Of a DNA stretch of 24,841 nt, positions 17,501-22,867 are shown piece by piece; the first letter of the stretch is position 1, and each line of letters starts with the position of its first letter. Source of the DNA: CAYQQU01 sp964419545 (lineage in GTDB: Bacteria; Bacteroidota; Bacteroidia; Chitinophagales; Saprospiraceae); contig CAYQQU010000075.1 of assembly GCA_964419545.1 (NCBI GenBank), forward strand, positions 1-24,841, written 5' to 3'. The notes under the pieces were generated by a model, which had not been told where the DNA came from, did no database searches, and saw only the letters and a program-made list of their open reading frames with translations. The translations under genes were made by a program, and so were the position numbers.

Positions 17501-18288
17501 TGGACGACAATATGCTGGGCGCCAACTTTATGGGCGTCAAGATCGGCGACCTCGACCTCAGCGCCGATAACGACGAACTGCTGGATACTGACGAGCGCGA
17601 CCAACTGGTGATGCGCACGGAGAACCGCGAGGCTGCCCCCGGCTCGCCGCTGCGCCTGCCTTTCTATTTCGAGGCCGGGACGGACCTGCAGGGCGTTCAG
17701 TTTACGCTTGACTTTGACGCCGGCGCGCTGGTGTTCAGGGGCGTGGAAAGCGGCGAGCTCAGCGATTTTGACGCCTCCAATCTGGGACTGCGCTACCTGG
17801 ACGCAGGGCGGATCACGGTCAGCTGGTTCGCTCCGGAAGCCCTGCGCCTGGCGGCGGATCGTCCGGCGTTTACATTCGTCTTTGAAGCACGAACGTCGGC
17901 GCCGACCGCCGACCTGGTGACGCTGAGCTCGGCGATCACGCGGGCGGAAGGGTACGTAGCCCGGCCCGCCTTGGAGCGGCGGCCCCTGGCGTTGTCGTTG
18001 GCAGCACCGGCGGCGTCCGTAGCCGCCTCGGTGGTGGTGCGCAGCTTCCCCAATCCGTTCCGGCGGCAGACCACGCTTGCCTTCGACCTGCCGGCCGACC
18101 AGGCGCTGCAGCTGACCGTCTGGGACCCGGCCGGCCGCCCGGTATCGGTGCAGCGCCGCAGGTTCGCCGCAGGTCGCGGGCAGTGGATACTGCGCAGCGA
18201 AGCCTGGCCCGGAGCAGGCTACTATTTTTACCGAATAGAAGGCGCCGACTGGACGGCGAACGGGAAGCTGTTGTTCCTGGGCCCTTGA
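14515..18288 (+). CDS. Second HYR-repeat surface protein with dockerin, cohesin-like domain and T9SS type A sorting domain
   Basis: A 1257-residue paralogue of the 10043 protein. ATG 14515 gives a normal signal peptide (MTIHYNAAIRAGGLLLGLAL, cleavage after AAA before QC); GTG 14491 is the alternative and adds 8 residues. Both mature proteins begin QC(A/T)L(T/I)CN. Residues to about 840 are cysteine-rich Ig-like modules, with clear HYR domains near 298-390 (DLICPQSLTVGTNDFDDC) and 657-743 (FTCPDDLAAPILGSGCTTTV). A CarboxypepD_reg-like segment follows (SGVIHTELYEEVGNVEVMV). The dockerin spans about 903-960 (NGVTTMDAIYLVRHLLN, calcium loop DVNRSGHVSVMD, LKRVILGI). A cohesin-like domain follows at about 1030-1160 (LQGVQFTLDFDAGALVFRGV), then a type A sorting domain at 1173-1257 (VVVRSFPNPFRRQTTLAFDL). 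No catalytic domain is visible. The likely role is a dockerin-bearing surface or matrix component, as for its neighbour. No clear terminator was found after it. Confidence 0.9.
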   Translation: MTIHYNAAIRAGGLLLGLALWLWPGAAAAQCTLICNSMISAPLGPNCGQLITYDMILEGEDNPNLCSPNAPTDFSVTLMTSPGGPAIPSSPYVDYNYVGLVLYAKVTHLPTGNFCIGSIRAEDYMPPVLNCPSDVVVSCNDSSAPAVTGQALADDCTAVAIDFSDAVQDLNCGDPQERILRTWTATDAAGNSAACVQQIDVARASVADVVFPPSYNDAAMPSLSCPSGFTAPTFTGFPLINGEPISGAGPCGLFTQYTDQVAPQCGGSYNIVRTWLVTSDCTSDFTEHTQIIKVKDNTPPDLICPQSLTVGTNDFDDCSGSLYLPPATCFDDCSMPVSVVVQTPYGTINANGGFLGAVPQGNATATYLATDECGNTASCTISLTVNDASPPQAICNDQLNVTLNSQGVALAQASVFDEGSDDNCCLDGIAVKRAGEPDSAFGNSVTFSCLDIGAPVTVVLQATDCAGNTSTCNSAVVVEDKIDPVILCPPPATVACDAGAPLPSVTGQPLASDGCGVASVTFSDQEFFNDCNVGTILRTFVAEDNAGFTSTCVQSITVIDTTPITVLFPDDYEIDGCASLDDLHPDNLPAPFDRPQVVGEDCEITASNWSDLEFFASGNSCVKVIRTWTVIDWCTYTGVGTDGQYQENQILKIKDNDPPQFTCPDDLAAPILGSGCTTTVTLPQLTDVQDCLDEITVTVAGDLGSGFVHPDVGIGDYEVTYLVTDGCGNTASCSFTVSVFDGRAPGIVCLNGLSTSLMPDGMISVPVDALVVNAFDNCSPQSDIELRLGPDDATTPPDGDVLVFDCDNLGTNIVTVWAGDAAGNWDFCETYILVEDNEEACIPMAMISGVIHTELYEEVGNVEVMVNEDTAYLQMTAPDGMYMFPEMPMGDSYQVVPKKDINAANGVTTMDAIYLVRHLLNVEPLSSPYRIIAADVNRSGHVSVMDLIALKRVILGIADTFPDNTSWRFVDEDYVFPDPENPFYESWPEDKTITSLDDNMLGANFMGVKIGDLDLSADNDELLDTDERDQLVMRTENREAAPGSPLRLPFYFEAGTDLQGVQFTLDFDAGALVFRGVESGELSDFDASNLGLRYLDAGRITVSWFAPEALRLAADRPAFTFVFEARTSAPTADLVTLSSAITRAEGYVARPALERRPLALSLAAPAASVAASVVVRSFPNPFRRQTTLAFDLPADQALQLTVWDPAGRPVSVQRRRFAAGRGQWILRSEAWPGAGYYFYRIEGADWTANGKLLFLGP

Positions 18289-18466
18289 CGGGGAAGGGGA
18301 AAGGCGGTCGTATTGACGAGGCCTGTTCCGGGGAAAAGTAGTAATTTCAGGCATCGATTTGGGTCCCTCCGATCGAGAAGCGAAAATGCCTTTACCAGGA
18401 GAGACCTCAATGGTTACGATCCAAAAATAAATACGATTGCCCCATGCCCCCGTTTCACATCCTCAT

Positions 18467-18829
18467 ATGGAACCGATACTAGACGAACAAAGCGAAACCG
18501 GTCCTGCGTCTGCGAATCCCTACGCCCGCAAGTCGATCCGGTATTTATTGAGCGGGTGGGCGTTGGTCGGCCTGGCGCTCGCCTTGTTTATCGTCCCCGG
18601 CTTACTGCAGGCAAGTCATGAAATCTGGCGGCTGCTCGCTTCGGCATGTGTTATGCTGACGGTCGCGTTCGGCTTTTTCGGTTTTTCCAGCGGCATAAAG
18701 GCGCTCAGGTATAAAGAACAGCCGCTCGGCGTGACCATCATCGGCATTGTCGGCAATGCGGTCTTTGTGGGTATCCCCATCGCCTTGATCGTGATCAATT
18801 TGATTGATTTTATCAGGGCGCTGGGGTAA
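18467..18829 (+). CDS. Small membrane protein with three predicted transmembrane helices
   Basis: A 120-residue protein from ATG 18467; a TTG at 18437 would add 10 residues and is less likely. An acidic, polar N-terminus (MEPILDEQSETGPASANPY) is followed by three hydrophobic segments at about residues 27-47, 55-77 and 87-113, separated by short polar turns (SHEIWR and KALRYKEQP). The N-terminal part resembles the cytosolic tails of small DUF-type inner-membrane proteins, but no family was recognised. It sits alone between the surface-protein locus and the LuxR/DUF4199 pair, all on the + strand. The function is unknown. Confidence 0.75.
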   Translation: MEPILDEQSETGPASANPYARKSIRYLLSGWALVGLALALFIVPGLLQASHEIWRLLASACVMLTVAFGFFGFSSGIKALRYKEQPLGVTIIGIVGNAVFVGIPIALIVINLIDFIRALG

Positions 18830-19002
18830 ATGGGTAACAACAGTATCTTTTTTGCTGAGGGTAGCGGCCTATTGTTCTCTAATACCTTTTGTGGTTTAAA
18901 AGAAGGCGGCTGTCCGGCCGCTACATCACAAAAGCAACAAGCGGCCACAAACCCACCTCTGTCAATTTTCCCGAATTTCCATTAATTTGCCTCTAAAAAC
19001 CA

Positions 19003-19431
19003 TTGAAGAAGATCGTATTCCTCTACGGCCTGCTCCTGGCCGTGGTAGTCGTGCTGTTAAAAGTGGTTGAGTACCGCTATTGGGTAGGGCGCTTGTCCGT
19101 AGAGATCTACACCGGCGTTGTGGCGACCATCTTCACGGGGGTCGGCGTTTGGATCGGCTTACAGCTGGTGAAGACCGGCCGGAAAGAAAAAATCCGGGAA
19201 GCCGCTCCGGCCGTCAACGAAGCGAATCTGAAAGAGCTGGGCCTCAACAAGCGGGAATACGAAGTACTTCAGCTCATCGCCGCCGGCCATTCCAATCAGG
19301 AAATAGCCGACAAGCTGTTCATCGCACTCCCCACCGTCAAAACCCATACCTCCAACCTGTACGCCAAACTGGGGGTGAAAAGGCGAACCCAGGCCATCTA
19401 CCGCGCCAAAGAACTCGACATCATCGTCTGA
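19003..19431 (+). CDS. Membrane-anchored LuxR-type helix-turn-helix regulator
   Basis: A 142-residue protein starting at TTG 19003; an in-frame stop lies three codons upstream and no ATG is available. Two hydrophobic segments at about residues 4-21 and 37-56 anchor it in the inner membrane. A basic linker (KTGRKEKIRE) leads to a GerE/LuxR-type HTH at about residues 78-140 (LNKREYEVLQLIAAGHSNQEI, then KLFIALPTVKTHTSNLYAKL and RRTQAIYRAKEL). The usual N-terminal receiver domain is missing, so this is not a classical response regulator. It probably binds DNA while attached to the membrane, with signal input through the membrane part or a partner. A DUF4199 gene follows 113 bp downstream; this pairing recurs in Bacteroidota as far as I recall. 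Its targets are unknown. Confidence 0.88.
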   Translation: MKKIVFLYGLLLAVVVVLLKVVEYRYWVGRLSVEIYTGVVATIFTGVGVWIGLQLVKTGRKEKIREAAPAVNEANLKELGLNKREYEVLQLIAAGHSNQEIADKLFIALPTVKTHTSNLYAKLGVKRRTQAIYRAKELDIIV

Positions 19432-19436
19432 GGCGA

Positions 19437-19491
19437 CTCATACGAAAGTAGGAATCCCGCCCCGCCGCCCGTTTTCATCCGAAAGTATGAG
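19437..19491. promoter_or_regulatory. Spaced inverted repeat between LuxR-type and DUF4199 genes
   Basis: CTCATAC (19437-19443) and GTATGAG (19485-19491) form an inverted pair, and CGAAAGTA occurs twice (19443-19450 and 19480-19487). It lies in the 113-bp gap upstream of the DUF4199 gene and could be a regulator binding site. A near-consensus -7 box TATTATTG follows at 19513-19520. Confidence 0.3.
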
Positions 19492-19544
19492 GGGAATACC
19501 TGCCTGGGTGCGTATTATTGAACTCACCAAAACCTTATTGCACC

Positions 19545-20069
19545 ATGAGTAGAATAGTATTGACCTACGGCCTCATCGCCGGCATCGTCGTTTCATTGTC
19601 CCTCATCCTTCTCACCAGTAATGGCGGGATAAATATGGAGAACGGGGAGATCATCGGCTACACCGTCATGATCATCGCCCTTTCCACCATCTTTTTCGGG
19701 GTGAGGACCTACCGCGATCAACACCTCGGCGGCAGCATCTCCTTCGGTAAAGCTTTTACCATTGGCTTATACATCGCCCTGGTAGCCTCCACCATTTATG
19801 TGCTGAGCTGGCTGGTCATCTCCGGCACCGTCAGGCAGGACTTTATGAACGAGTACTACACCCATACCGTCGAAGAGCTGCGGCAGAGCGACCTCCCGGA
19901 AGCTGAAGTCGAAGCGAAGATCGCCGAAATGGACGAATTCCGGGAGATGTACAAAAATCCGTTGGTGAAGATCGGCGTGACCTACCTGGAAATACTACCG
20001 GTCGGGCTGTTGGTATCCCTGATCTCCGCCTTTCTGCTGCGGCGGCGCCAGACCAGCCGGGCGGCATAA
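19545..20069 (+). CDS. DUF4199 family membrane protein
   Basis: A 174-residue protein from ATG 19545 (MSRIVLTYGLIAGIVVSLSL). Four hydrophobic segments are visible at about residues 4-24, 36-54, 70-95 and 146-165. The soluble loop between helices 3 and 4 is charged (FMNEYYTHTVEELRQSDLPE), and the GVRTYRDQHLGGSISFGKAF segment after helix 2 is typical of DUF4199 proteins. The length and layout fit that family, whose biochemical function is not known. The gene follows the membrane-anchored LuxR-type gene on the same strand, so the two may be co-regulated or act together. A strong terminator lies about 90 bp after the stop. Confidence 0.88.
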   Translation: MSRIVLTYGLIAGIVVSLSLILLTSNGGINMENGEIIGYTVMIIALSTIFFGVRTYRDQHLGGSISFGKAFTIGLYIALVASTIYVLSWLVISGTVRQDFMNEYYTHTVEELRQSDLPEAEVEAKIAEMDEFREMYKNPLVKIGVTYLEILPVGLLVSLISAFLLRRRQTSRAA

Positions 20070-20072
20070 AAA

Positions 20073-20114
20073 AGGAGCAGTTTTGTGCTGATCCGATAAA
20101 CAAAACCTGCTCCT
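20073..20114. other. Long hairpin after the DUF4199 stop codon
   Basis: AGGAGCAG-TTTTGT (20073-20086) pairs with ACAAAA-C-CTGCTCCT (20100-20114, one bulged C) around a 13-nt loop. On the + strand no T run follows, but on the minus strand the stem is followed by six T, so it is better placed to stop antisense transcription. Confidence 0.55.
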
Positions 20115-20161
20115 CCCTGTTAGTAGCACATCTAAGTTGAGAAGATAGGTAGTGGATAATC

Positions 20162-20191
20162 GGCCTTTACCACCGTGGTAAAGGCCTTTTT
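20162..20191 (+). terminator. Strong intrinsic terminator before the YraN-like gene
   Basis: GGCCTTTACC (20162-20171) pairs perfectly with GGTAAAGGCC (20177-20186) around a 5-nt loop, followed by five T (20187-20191). It closes the DUF4199 transcription unit. Confidence 0.9.
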
Positions 20192-20253
20192 ATTTATCCG
20201 TAGCCGTCAGAAGTGATGGGATATGCTTAATTTAGAACAGTAGAACCAAAGAC

Positions 20254-20622
20254 GTGGCGCAACACCTGATCACCGGACAACGCGGAGAAGCCCTCGCCGC
20301 CGCTTTCCTGGAGCGCAAGGGCATGCGTATCGTCGAGCGCAACTGGCGCTACCGGCGCGCGGAGATCGACCTGATCGCCGAAGACGGCGCCGTTTTGGTG
20401 TTCGTGGAAGTAAAGACGCGCGCGAGCGATGCGTTCGGGCGGCCCGAAGCTTTCGTGACCCCGCGCAAAGTGACCCTGCTCAGCGCCGCCGCCCAGGCCT
20501 ACATGGAAGCGATCGATTACGAATGGGAGGTACGCTTCGATATCGTCTCCGTTCTCCTGCCCAACGCCACCGACTACCGGATCGAGCATTTTCCGGATGC
20601 TTTCTTTCCCGGCCTGGTTTAA
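20254..20622 (+). CDS. YraN family (UPF0102) endonuclease-fold protein
   Basis: A 122-residue protein from GTG 20254; no ATG is available upstream in frame. The family signature is complete: GQRGEALAAAFLERKGMRIV, RNWRYRRAEIDLIAEDG, LVFVEVKTRASDAFGRPEAF and the later K-x3-LLSAAAQAYM helix. The E-ID-EVK arrangement matches the PD-(D/E)xK nuclease-like fold predicted for YraN/UPF0102. The Gly that usually precedes EID is Ala here. The length matches the family norm of about 120 residues. The function is poorly defined; a role in DNA processing is inferred from the fold. The TAA stop lies in the left arm of a palindrome shared with the convergent GNAT gene. Confidence 0.93.
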   Translation: MAQHLITGQRGEALAAAFLERKGMRIVERNWRYRRAEIDLIAEDGAVLVFVEVKTRASDAFGRPEAFVTPRKVTLLSAAAQAYMEAIDYEWEVRFDIVSVLLPNATDYRIEHFPDAFFPGLV

Positions 20623-20639
20623 TCCGGGTTAAACCTTTT
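20616..20639. terminator. Shared convergent terminator containing both stop codons
   Basis: GGTTTAA (20616-20622) pairs perfectly with TTAAACC (20629-20635) around TCCGGG. TTTTC follows on the + strand. The TAA of the YraN-like gene (20620-20622) and the complement of the GNAT stop (20629-20631) are both inside the stem. The stem is short and AT-rich, so termination strength is uncertain. Confidence 0.55.
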
Positions 20640-21207
20640 CATTTTCCTCCCGCGTATACGCGAACAGCATCATATCGAGCAGCCCGCCGGTAGGGCGGCG
20701 GAAGGCGTTGCGCAGGTCGCCCTCGCGCCGGTAGCCGCATTTGCGCAGCAGGCGTTGCGCCGCGTAGTTGTCCTGGGCGGTGAGCATATACACCCGCTCC
20801 AGTTTCAGCTGCTCAAAAGCGTACTGGGTGAGGTGCGCGACCACCTCCGTCATGATGCCGCGGCGGCCGTAGTTCTCGTCGATAAAAAAGGTGAGGCGGC
20901 CTTCCGGAATTCGCCAGTCGAGGTTGAAAAAAGCGGCGTAGCCGATGAGTTTGGCCTCGTCACTATCCCAGACGCCGAAGGCGTATTCCGACTGCAACAG
21001 CCAGGCGGAAAGCTTGTGCCGGACGAAGACCTCCGCGGCTTCGGGGCTGCTGACTTCCCTGAGGGTGAACGGAAAATGATCCGACAAGCGCTGGTGGTTG
21101 TTCTGGAACAGCTCATACACCGTCGGCCCGTCGTTCTCGCGAAAGCGACGAACGAGGGTGCGTCGGGTCAGCATTACCGTGTCGACCTTGAAGAGGTGAG
21201 CTTGCAT
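20629..21207 (-). CDS. GNAT family N-acetyltransferase (RimJ/RimL type)
   Basis: A 192-residue protein starting at the ATG complementary to 21205-21207; a second Met (MLTRRTLVRRF) 11 codons in is the alternative. I prefer the longer form because FKVDTVMLTRRTLVRRF reads as the first strand of the Acetyltransf_3 fold. The core acetyl-CoA-binding motif is visible as YGRRGIMTEVVAHLTQYAFE, followed by RVYMLTAQDNYAAQRLLRKC and GYRREGDLRNAF, as in enzymes that acetylate protein N-termini, amino acids or small molecules. An inserted longer upstream frame has no start or domain of its own. The lipoprotein gene ends 35 bp upstream on the same strand, so the two may be co-transcribed. The substrate cannot be told. 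Confidence 0.9.
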   Translation of the reverse strand: MQAHLFKVDTVMLTRRTLVRRFRENDGPTVYELFQNNHQRLSDHFPFTLREVSSPEAAEVFVRHKLSAWLLQSEYAFGVWDSDEAKLIGYAAFFNLDWRIPEGRLTFFIDENYGRRGIMTEVVAHLTQYAFEQLKLERVYMLTAQDNYAAQRLLRKCGYRREGDLRNAFRRPTGGLLDMMLFAYTREENEKV

Positions 21208-21242
21208 AAACGTGATTGAGGGCGCTAAAATAGCGCAAATTT

Positions 21243-22208
21243 TCATTGCCCGGCAAAAGTCTGCAGGCCGAGGTCTTTGCGCCGTCCCTGGTCTACCGGG
21301 CTGTTTTGCTGCCAGTAGGCGCTTTTGATGGTTTTCGTGGCGCGGGCTATCGTGGTGCGCACTTTTTTGTCGAACATCGAGGGGTAGCTGTCGGTCCAGC
21401 CCACGATGCGGTACGGGGCTTCGCCTTCGAAAACGATCGCCACTTCGCGCTGCAGGCTGGGGTAGGAGAGCCGGTATTCGCGCAGTGTTTCGCCGGAAAA
21501 CTGCTCGCCCGAATAGTCCTGCAGCGAAGCCGCCGCCTCTACCGGTCGGAAAGGCCGGTGGGTCAGCCGGACGTACATGGTGCTCGGCAAGACGGAGAGC
21601 TTGCCGGTGGGCAGCCCTTCCGGGTTCATGCGGATGCGGTTGTAGATCTCGTCTTCCAGGATGGCGTGCGCCGCCGTCGTTTCCCGGTCGGCTTCCTTCT
21701 CGAAGTACGAGTGGAGGGTGACCGCGTAGTCGTCGGGCCGCCAGTTGACCTGCATGTAGGTATGGCCGCACCACTCCTGCGAGCTGGTGGTCACTTTCAG
21801 CGTCATGGGGTAGGCTTTGACCTCCACCGGCGTGAATACGGACGTCATCATCGAGTAGTCGTACAGTCCGGTGGGAAATTTGCGCACCATATTATTCTTC
21901 AGAATAGGCGTGGAATTGGGGTTGGTATAATGGTCGTTCTTGACCTGCTCGTCGGTCAGAAAATCTTCCGTAACGAAGATCATCACCGCTTCGCCCTGGT
22001 GGACGGCGCCGTAGCGGTTTTGCTGGAGGTCGTAATGCGTGATCTCGGCTTCGCCCTGGTACCAGTATTCACCCAGTCCGCCGCCGGCATCGGCAAAATC
22101 CGCGGCCACGGATACGGCCTGGGCCGACTGTTCGGCAGAAGAGGAAGGCTGAGCAGGCTCGCAGGACAATAGCGCGCCGAGCGATAAAAAGAGGAGGATG
22201 CGATCCAT
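21243..22208 (-). CDS. Conserved Bacteroidota lipoprotein of unknown function
   Basis: A 321-residue protein whose ATG is complementary to 22206-22208; a longer frame to 22253 has a TTG start and spoils the signal. MDRILLFLSLGALLSC is a lipoprotein signal with lipobox LLSC, so Cys16 is probably lipidated. A Ser/Ala/Gln-rich linker follows, then a well-ordered domain with motifs GEYWYQGEAEITHYDLQQNR, GEAVMIFVTEDFLTDEQVK, LYDYSMMTSVFTPVE and SQEWCGHTYMQVN. These motifs resemble a widespread Bacteroidota protein, sometimes labelled septum formation inhibitor Maf in databases as far as I recall, although nothing here looks like a Maf nucleotidase. It is probably an outer-membrane or periplasmic lipoprotein; its role is unknown. 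It may form a two-gene unit with the GNAT gene. Confidence 0.85.
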   Translation of the reverse strand: MDRILLFLSLGALLSCEPAQPSSSAEQSAQAVSVAADFADAGGGLGEYWYQGEAEITHYDLQQNRYGAVHQGEAVMIFVTEDFLTDEQVKNDHYTNPNSTPILKNNMVRKFPTGLYDYSMMTSVFTPVEVKAYPMTLKVTTSSQEWCGHTYMQVNWRPDDYAVTLHSYFEKEADRETTAAHAILEDEIYNRIRMNPEGLPTGKLSVLPSTMYVRLTHRPFRPVEAAASLQDYSGEQFSGETLREYRLSYPSLQREVAIVFEGEAPYRIVGWTDSYPSMFDKKVRTTIARATKTIKSAYWQQNSPVDQGRRKDLGLQTFAGQ

Positions 22209-22503
22209 GGTAAGTTTATTTTTATGAAAGGGAAAAACCCCCTTTTTGTTCAATTCAATTCGTTCCGGCAGCTGCGCGCCCGCGCCGGCTGCAAAATACC
22301 GGCCGCCGCCTTGGAGCGCGTCGAGAAATCCGTATATTTAGGAACCACCCGCCTGCGTTCTTTGACAACCTGGAAAAAACAACTGCTGCGCCCGCATCGT
22401 GCCGCCCCTCACCGCCGAACAGGTCCGGCGCCTGCGCGTCAACGACCTCGACCGAGCTGAGCGGGGAGAAAAGTACGCTCATCCTTTAGCGGCCGGCGAG
22501 TAA
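22209..22503. other. Gap upstream of the lipoprotein gene, no supported gene
   Basis: The interval separates the minus-strand lipoprotein gene from the CRISPR leader. Short frames exist, including one ending at 22503 that reads TAEQVRRLRVNDLDRAERG and faintly recalls a degraded protein tail, but it has no plausible start or neighbours. GGGGG and TTTTT runs at 22233-22247 could form a weak hairpin near the lipoprotein start. Confidence 0.4.
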
Positions 22504-22867
22504 ACGTATTTGTTGATCGACAATGTGTTCGAGATTATGTTAAGCAGCATTTTCAAAATCGCGGCAGCTAACTGGCTATGAGTCGCAAACATATTACGGG
22601 CGGAGGCACTGCCCGCAGAATTGTAAATCGTTAAATCGGATATGTGTTATTTGTTTTAATTTTAGCGATAATTTGCTGATTATTAGGATGTTAAGTTTTG
22701 TAAGTCTTTTGTTTTGTCCAGGCTCCAGTTGCTTGGTGACAGGGTAAATGACCACGTTGATAAATTGTTTTTCCTTTAATATCTTTTTTCTGACACTCCC
22801 TTGACAGATGTTAAAATGGTAAGTGCTTCTTTTTTAATGGTTTGTCTTCGATTTGGAAGGGGGGTGG
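22504..22867 (+). promoter_or_regulatory. Probable AT-rich CRISPR leader
   Basis: About 360 bp of markedly AT-rich sequence, in contrast to the GC-rich genome around it, abuts the first repeat. It contains a small hairpin CGGGC/GCCCG (22597-22615), a near-consensus -7 box TAAGTTTTG (22692-22700) with TTTG 16 nt upstream (22672-22675), and T-rich tracts up to 22833. No gene is present. The location suggests the array is transcribed left to right and gains spacers at this end; the other end is outside the window, so this is not proven. Confidence 0.6.

Noticed and set aside
16372..18354. 660-residue open frame on the minus strand
   Set aside because: It is antisense to the second HYR/dockerin gene and has no recognisable domain.
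20629..21774. 381-residue version of the GNAT gene
   Set aside because: The N-terminal part overlaps the lipoprotein gene in another frame and is Arg/Pro-rich without a domain; the GNAT fold begins near the Met at 21207.
22366..22503. Possible degraded recombinase-like tail (LTAEQVRRLRVNDLD)
   Set aside because: The frame has about 45 codons, no convincing start, and no catalytic residues; the resemblance is too weak to call a pseudogene.
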